Assembly (NCBI RefSeq): GCF_007197995.1
Contig: NZ_VKKH01000002.1
Span: forward strand, 310,001 to 374,000
Source: Aliiglaciecola sp. M165
GTDB lineage: Bacteria > Pseudomonadota > Gammaproteobacteria > Enterobacterales > Alteromonadaceae
Length of the DNA stretch: 64,000 bases
Direction of reading: 5' to 3'
The position numbers and the translations under genes are program-made. Below are positions 61,915 to 64,000 of the stretch, piece after piece. The notes beneath the pieces are model-generated. The model had not been told where the DNA came from and did no database searches. It saw nothing but the letters and a program-made list of their open reading frames with translations. The first letter of the stretch is position 1. Each line of letters begins with the position of its first letter.

Positions 61915-63738
61915 TTAAAAGATAACTTGTTGAGTCTCACTACAGGTGTTGCTTGAGTCTTCACAAACTTGATAAAGATAGCTGCCACCGCCTTTTCTGT
62001 TCAGAGCGTCAACGTACTCGCCGTCGTTAGCCGTTGTGGAAATCAACTGGCCATCGCGATAAACATCAACCTGTGCAGTCGTTGCTCCAGTCCAATTAAG
62101 GCGAACATTTTGTAGCCCTTTTCGTTTGAAACCGTTTGCAGAAAGAGTGAAATCACCAGAAGGTGGTGGTGGCTCAACACCGCCACATACGTTAGCCGTT
62201 AAATATGCGTCTGCAGCGGCTGCTTGAACAATACCGTAGCCAAAGTAAACGTCTTTGCCTGATGCACCGCCATCAAGGGCAGTTTGCTTCAGTGCATTAC
62301 GTATATCTTCACCAGTACAGTTAGGGTGATTTGACCAAACAAGTGCTGCAATACCTGAAACAGTCGGTGTCGCCATTGATGTACCGCTTAAGAAGCCGTA
62401 GTCACTAGAACCGATGGAGATATCCATAGTGCTTGCCGCCAAAAGTGCACTTCGATCTTCTAACGCCGCACCAACTGCAGGAATAGACGTCGTATTCGTG
62501 TCGCCTAAGGTACCGTAAAGTATGCCGGGTTCGTTATTAATGATCACAGCGCCAACACCGCCAGATTGCTCGCAGTTATTCACCTTATCAAAAAATGAAA
62601 CATTGCCTCTGTCGATCACACAAATTTTGCCATTGGCTCCGGCGTCTGTGGCTTCAGCCGTACCCATAAAATAGGTTTGCTGCGCAATACTGCCTGTATT
62701 CTCCATCGCAGAGGAAGCAAATACACCACCATCAGCCGTTAGATTCGACGTGGTAGCCAAACCTGCTGGGAAGGTTGATAATGTGTCAACACCACCTGCT
62801 GTCGCTTCCACACAAATCGTTTCATCTGTTGTAACACGTTTTCCACGTCCAGTTGTACAGGAAGGAAATTGTGAAAAGTCAGCGATTGCGTTGTTAGCGT
62901 CGTTTGCCCCAATCATCATAACCGCAGAATAGCCCGCTGGATAAGAACGAACTGAGTTGCCGTCATTACCTGCTGCTGCGACAACCAGACCACCAGCTGC
63001 TTTAAACGCTTCGAAGGCATTTTCTTCAGTGCTGTTTGCACCACCGCCGCCGAGACTCATATTGATGATATTCGCACCGGCATCAGAACAAAGCTGGGCT
63101 GCTTTGGCAAGATCCGAAGAGTATCCCCATCCGTCAGCGTTAAATACTTTGATAATATGCATATCAACACCTGGCGCCATGCCAATGACACCAAAAGAAT
63201 TGTCTGCAGCACCAATGGTCCCGGCTACGTGAGTACCATGCTCTCCGCCAGCTTCAAACCAATTACCAGTGCCAGAATCATTATCACCTGTGACTTTATC
63301 CCATAGGAAGTCTGGATTAGACGCATCAAGTCCAGAATCAATTACACACACTTTCATACCAGCATTTGGGTTGAAGGTAACTTGATCAGCTTGAGCTTGA
63401 TAAAAACCATAGGGAGTGATCTGTTGAGTCATTGGGTCACCCAAATCATCGTTGAATAACGCCAATGGACGACGTACCTGGTCCACTTCTACGAGTTTTA
63501 CGTGAGGGTTATTTAACAATCCCTTGATTTGATCTAAGTTTTTTCCATCAAACTGCAATGCGATAAATCCGTCGCCTTCAACTTTGATTTCGCCACCGGC
63601 TTGACGAGCTAAATTTTTGACAATTCCTTTACCTGGATTATCAACTTGAACGATAACTCGTTCATTAGCTTGTAGGGTTGTTGTAGACAGTGCGAGGAGT
63701 GTAAATGAAACGAGGGGTTTAAGATTGAACTTCTTCAT
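61915..63738 (-). CDS. Exported subtilisin-family (S8) serine protease
   Basis: A 607-residue secreted protease: signal peptide LVSFTLLALSTTTLQA, an inhibitor-like propeptide of about 70 residues, then a peptidase domain with catalytic Asp in CVIDSGLD (134), His in GGEHGTHVAGTIG (167) and Ser in FLSGTSMATPTVSG (455). A PA-type insert (KICVIDRGNVSFFDKVNNCEQSGGVGAVIINNE) interrupts the catalytic domain, as in many marine S8 proteases. The last 85 residues form an FnIII-like domain (RLNWTGATTAQVDVYRDGQLI), probably for substrate binding or secretion. Several cysteine pairs fit an extracellular location. The gene ends in a clean terminator; upstream lie 262 AT-rich bases to the window end with nothing I can call. 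Likely involved in degrading environmental protein. Confidence 0.95.
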   Translation of the reverse strand: MKKFNLKPLVSFTLLALSTTTLQANERVIVQVDNPGKGIVKNLARQAGGEIKVEGDGFIALQFDGKNLDQIKGLLNNPHVKLVEVDQVRRPLALFNDDLGDPMTQQITPYGFYQAQADQVTFNPNAGMKVCVIDSGLDASNPDFLWDKVTGDNDSGTGNWFEAGGEHGTHVAGTIGAADNSFGVIGMAPGVDMHIIKVFNADGWGYSSDLAKAAQLCSDAGANIINMSLGGGGANSTEENAFEAFKAAGGLVVAAAGNDGNSVRSYPAGYSAVMMIGANDANNAIADFSQFPSCTTGRGKRVTTDETICVEATAGGVDTLSTFPAGLATTSNLTADGGVFASSAMENTGSIAQQTYFMGTAEATDAGANGKICVIDRGNVSFFDKVNNCEQSGGVGAVIINNEPGILYGTLGDTNTTSIPAVGAALEDRSALLAASTMDISIGSSDYGFLSGTSMATPTVSGIAALVWSNHPNCTGEDIRNALKQTALDGGASGKDVYFGYGIVQAAAADAYLTANVCGGVEPPPPSGDFTLSANGFKRKGLQNVRLNWTGATTAQVDVYRDGQLISTTANDGEYVDALNRKGGGSYLYQVCEDSSNTCSETQQVIF

Positions 63739-64000
63739 AGGTATTACCTAACTACTTGTTGTAAAAGACTTAAATATGGAAATCCATACTCGTCTTTATT
63801 AATTATAATTATATTTTTTAATACACTGAATTTATTCAGCGAAGAGGCACACTAGTATATTTGAGATGAATTGACAAGATTACAAGATGGATGGCTTTGA
63901 TTTTTTTCTAATCACTTAGGTGGAAAACCAATCAAAACAAATAATTAGAATAGGATCTCGAATTTGGGAAAATATAATTACCCAAGCAAAATTTACTCAA

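Noticed and set aside
1-64000. CRISPR arrays, tRNA or rRNA genes, prophage or integrase genes
   Set aside because: No repeat-spacer pattern, cloverleaf with CCA or conserved rRNA segment, and no phage or transposase protein was recognised.

Overview
The window is chromosomal DNA of a marine-type gammaproteobacterium, most likely an Alteromonadales member (Alteromonadaceae or a close relative). The reasons are the E. coli-like order sfsA-dksA-gluQ-pcnB-folK-panB-panC with yadGH nearby, a PLP-type aspartate decarboxylase (PanP) beside panBC where E. coli has panD, a proteobacterial dedicated sortase locus, and many c-di-GMP proteins. I saw no rRNA, tRNA, CRISPR array, prophage or intact insertion sequence. 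The species call is inference.

Layout. 0-7.4 kb: housekeeping block for sugar-response and stringent-response factors, tRNA modification, RNA polyadenylation, folate and pantothenate synthesis. 7.7-10.2 kb: a degenerate EAL protein and a membrane diguanylate cyclase. 10.2-13.5 kb: a tight minus-strand operon yadG-yadH, TrmB-like methyltransferase, family 2 glycosyltransferase. 13.7-16.6 kb: AhpD-like protein, M14 carboxypeptidase, exported beta-helix protein. 16.9-23.4 kb: the dedicated sortase system, with sortase, VIT/VWA substrate and OmpA-like PdsO on the minus strand and PdsR/PdsS on the plus strand. 23.6-25.8 kb: a lipoprotein followed by an Lnb-like (DUF4105) protein. 26-45.4 kb: accessory metabolic, redox and regulatory genes (WYL regulator, alcohol and aldehyde dehydrogenases, pirin/DoxX, serine hydrolase, thioredoxin-like, SDR, metallo-hydrolase, two LysR regulators, acyltransferase). 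45.8-52.6 kb: TPR-diguanylate cyclase, threonine aldolase, GFA protein, exported catalase-peroxidase. 53.2-56.4 kb: MarR regulator divergent from an hpd-VOC-FAH tyrosine-degradation operon. 56.7-63.7 kb: a giant propeller-PAS-GGDEF-EAL sensor, a DUF3592-like membrane protein and a subtilisin-family protease.

How the parts work together. The pantothenate route is complete for this locus if PanP supplies beta-alanine to PanC, which joins it to pantoate derived from the PanB product. The sortase locus looks self-contained: PdsS/PdsR would sense an envelope or carbohydrate signal and control a single LPKTA-tailed surface protein, its sortase and an OmpA-like partner; a row of near helically phased TGGC repeats lies between the two halves. 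Four c-di-GMP proteins suggest strong control of the sessile/motile switch. Regulator-target pairs with visible palindromes are the WYL regulator with a VOC gene and the MarR regulator with hpd.

Most notable non-coding observations: pcnB probably starts at an ATC or ATT codon; a perfect terminator hairpin lies directly in front of gluQ; two different ~200-bp MITE-like elements with near-perfect 20-22 bp terminal inverted repeats occur, and one of them supplies the stop codon of a diguanylate cyclase gene.
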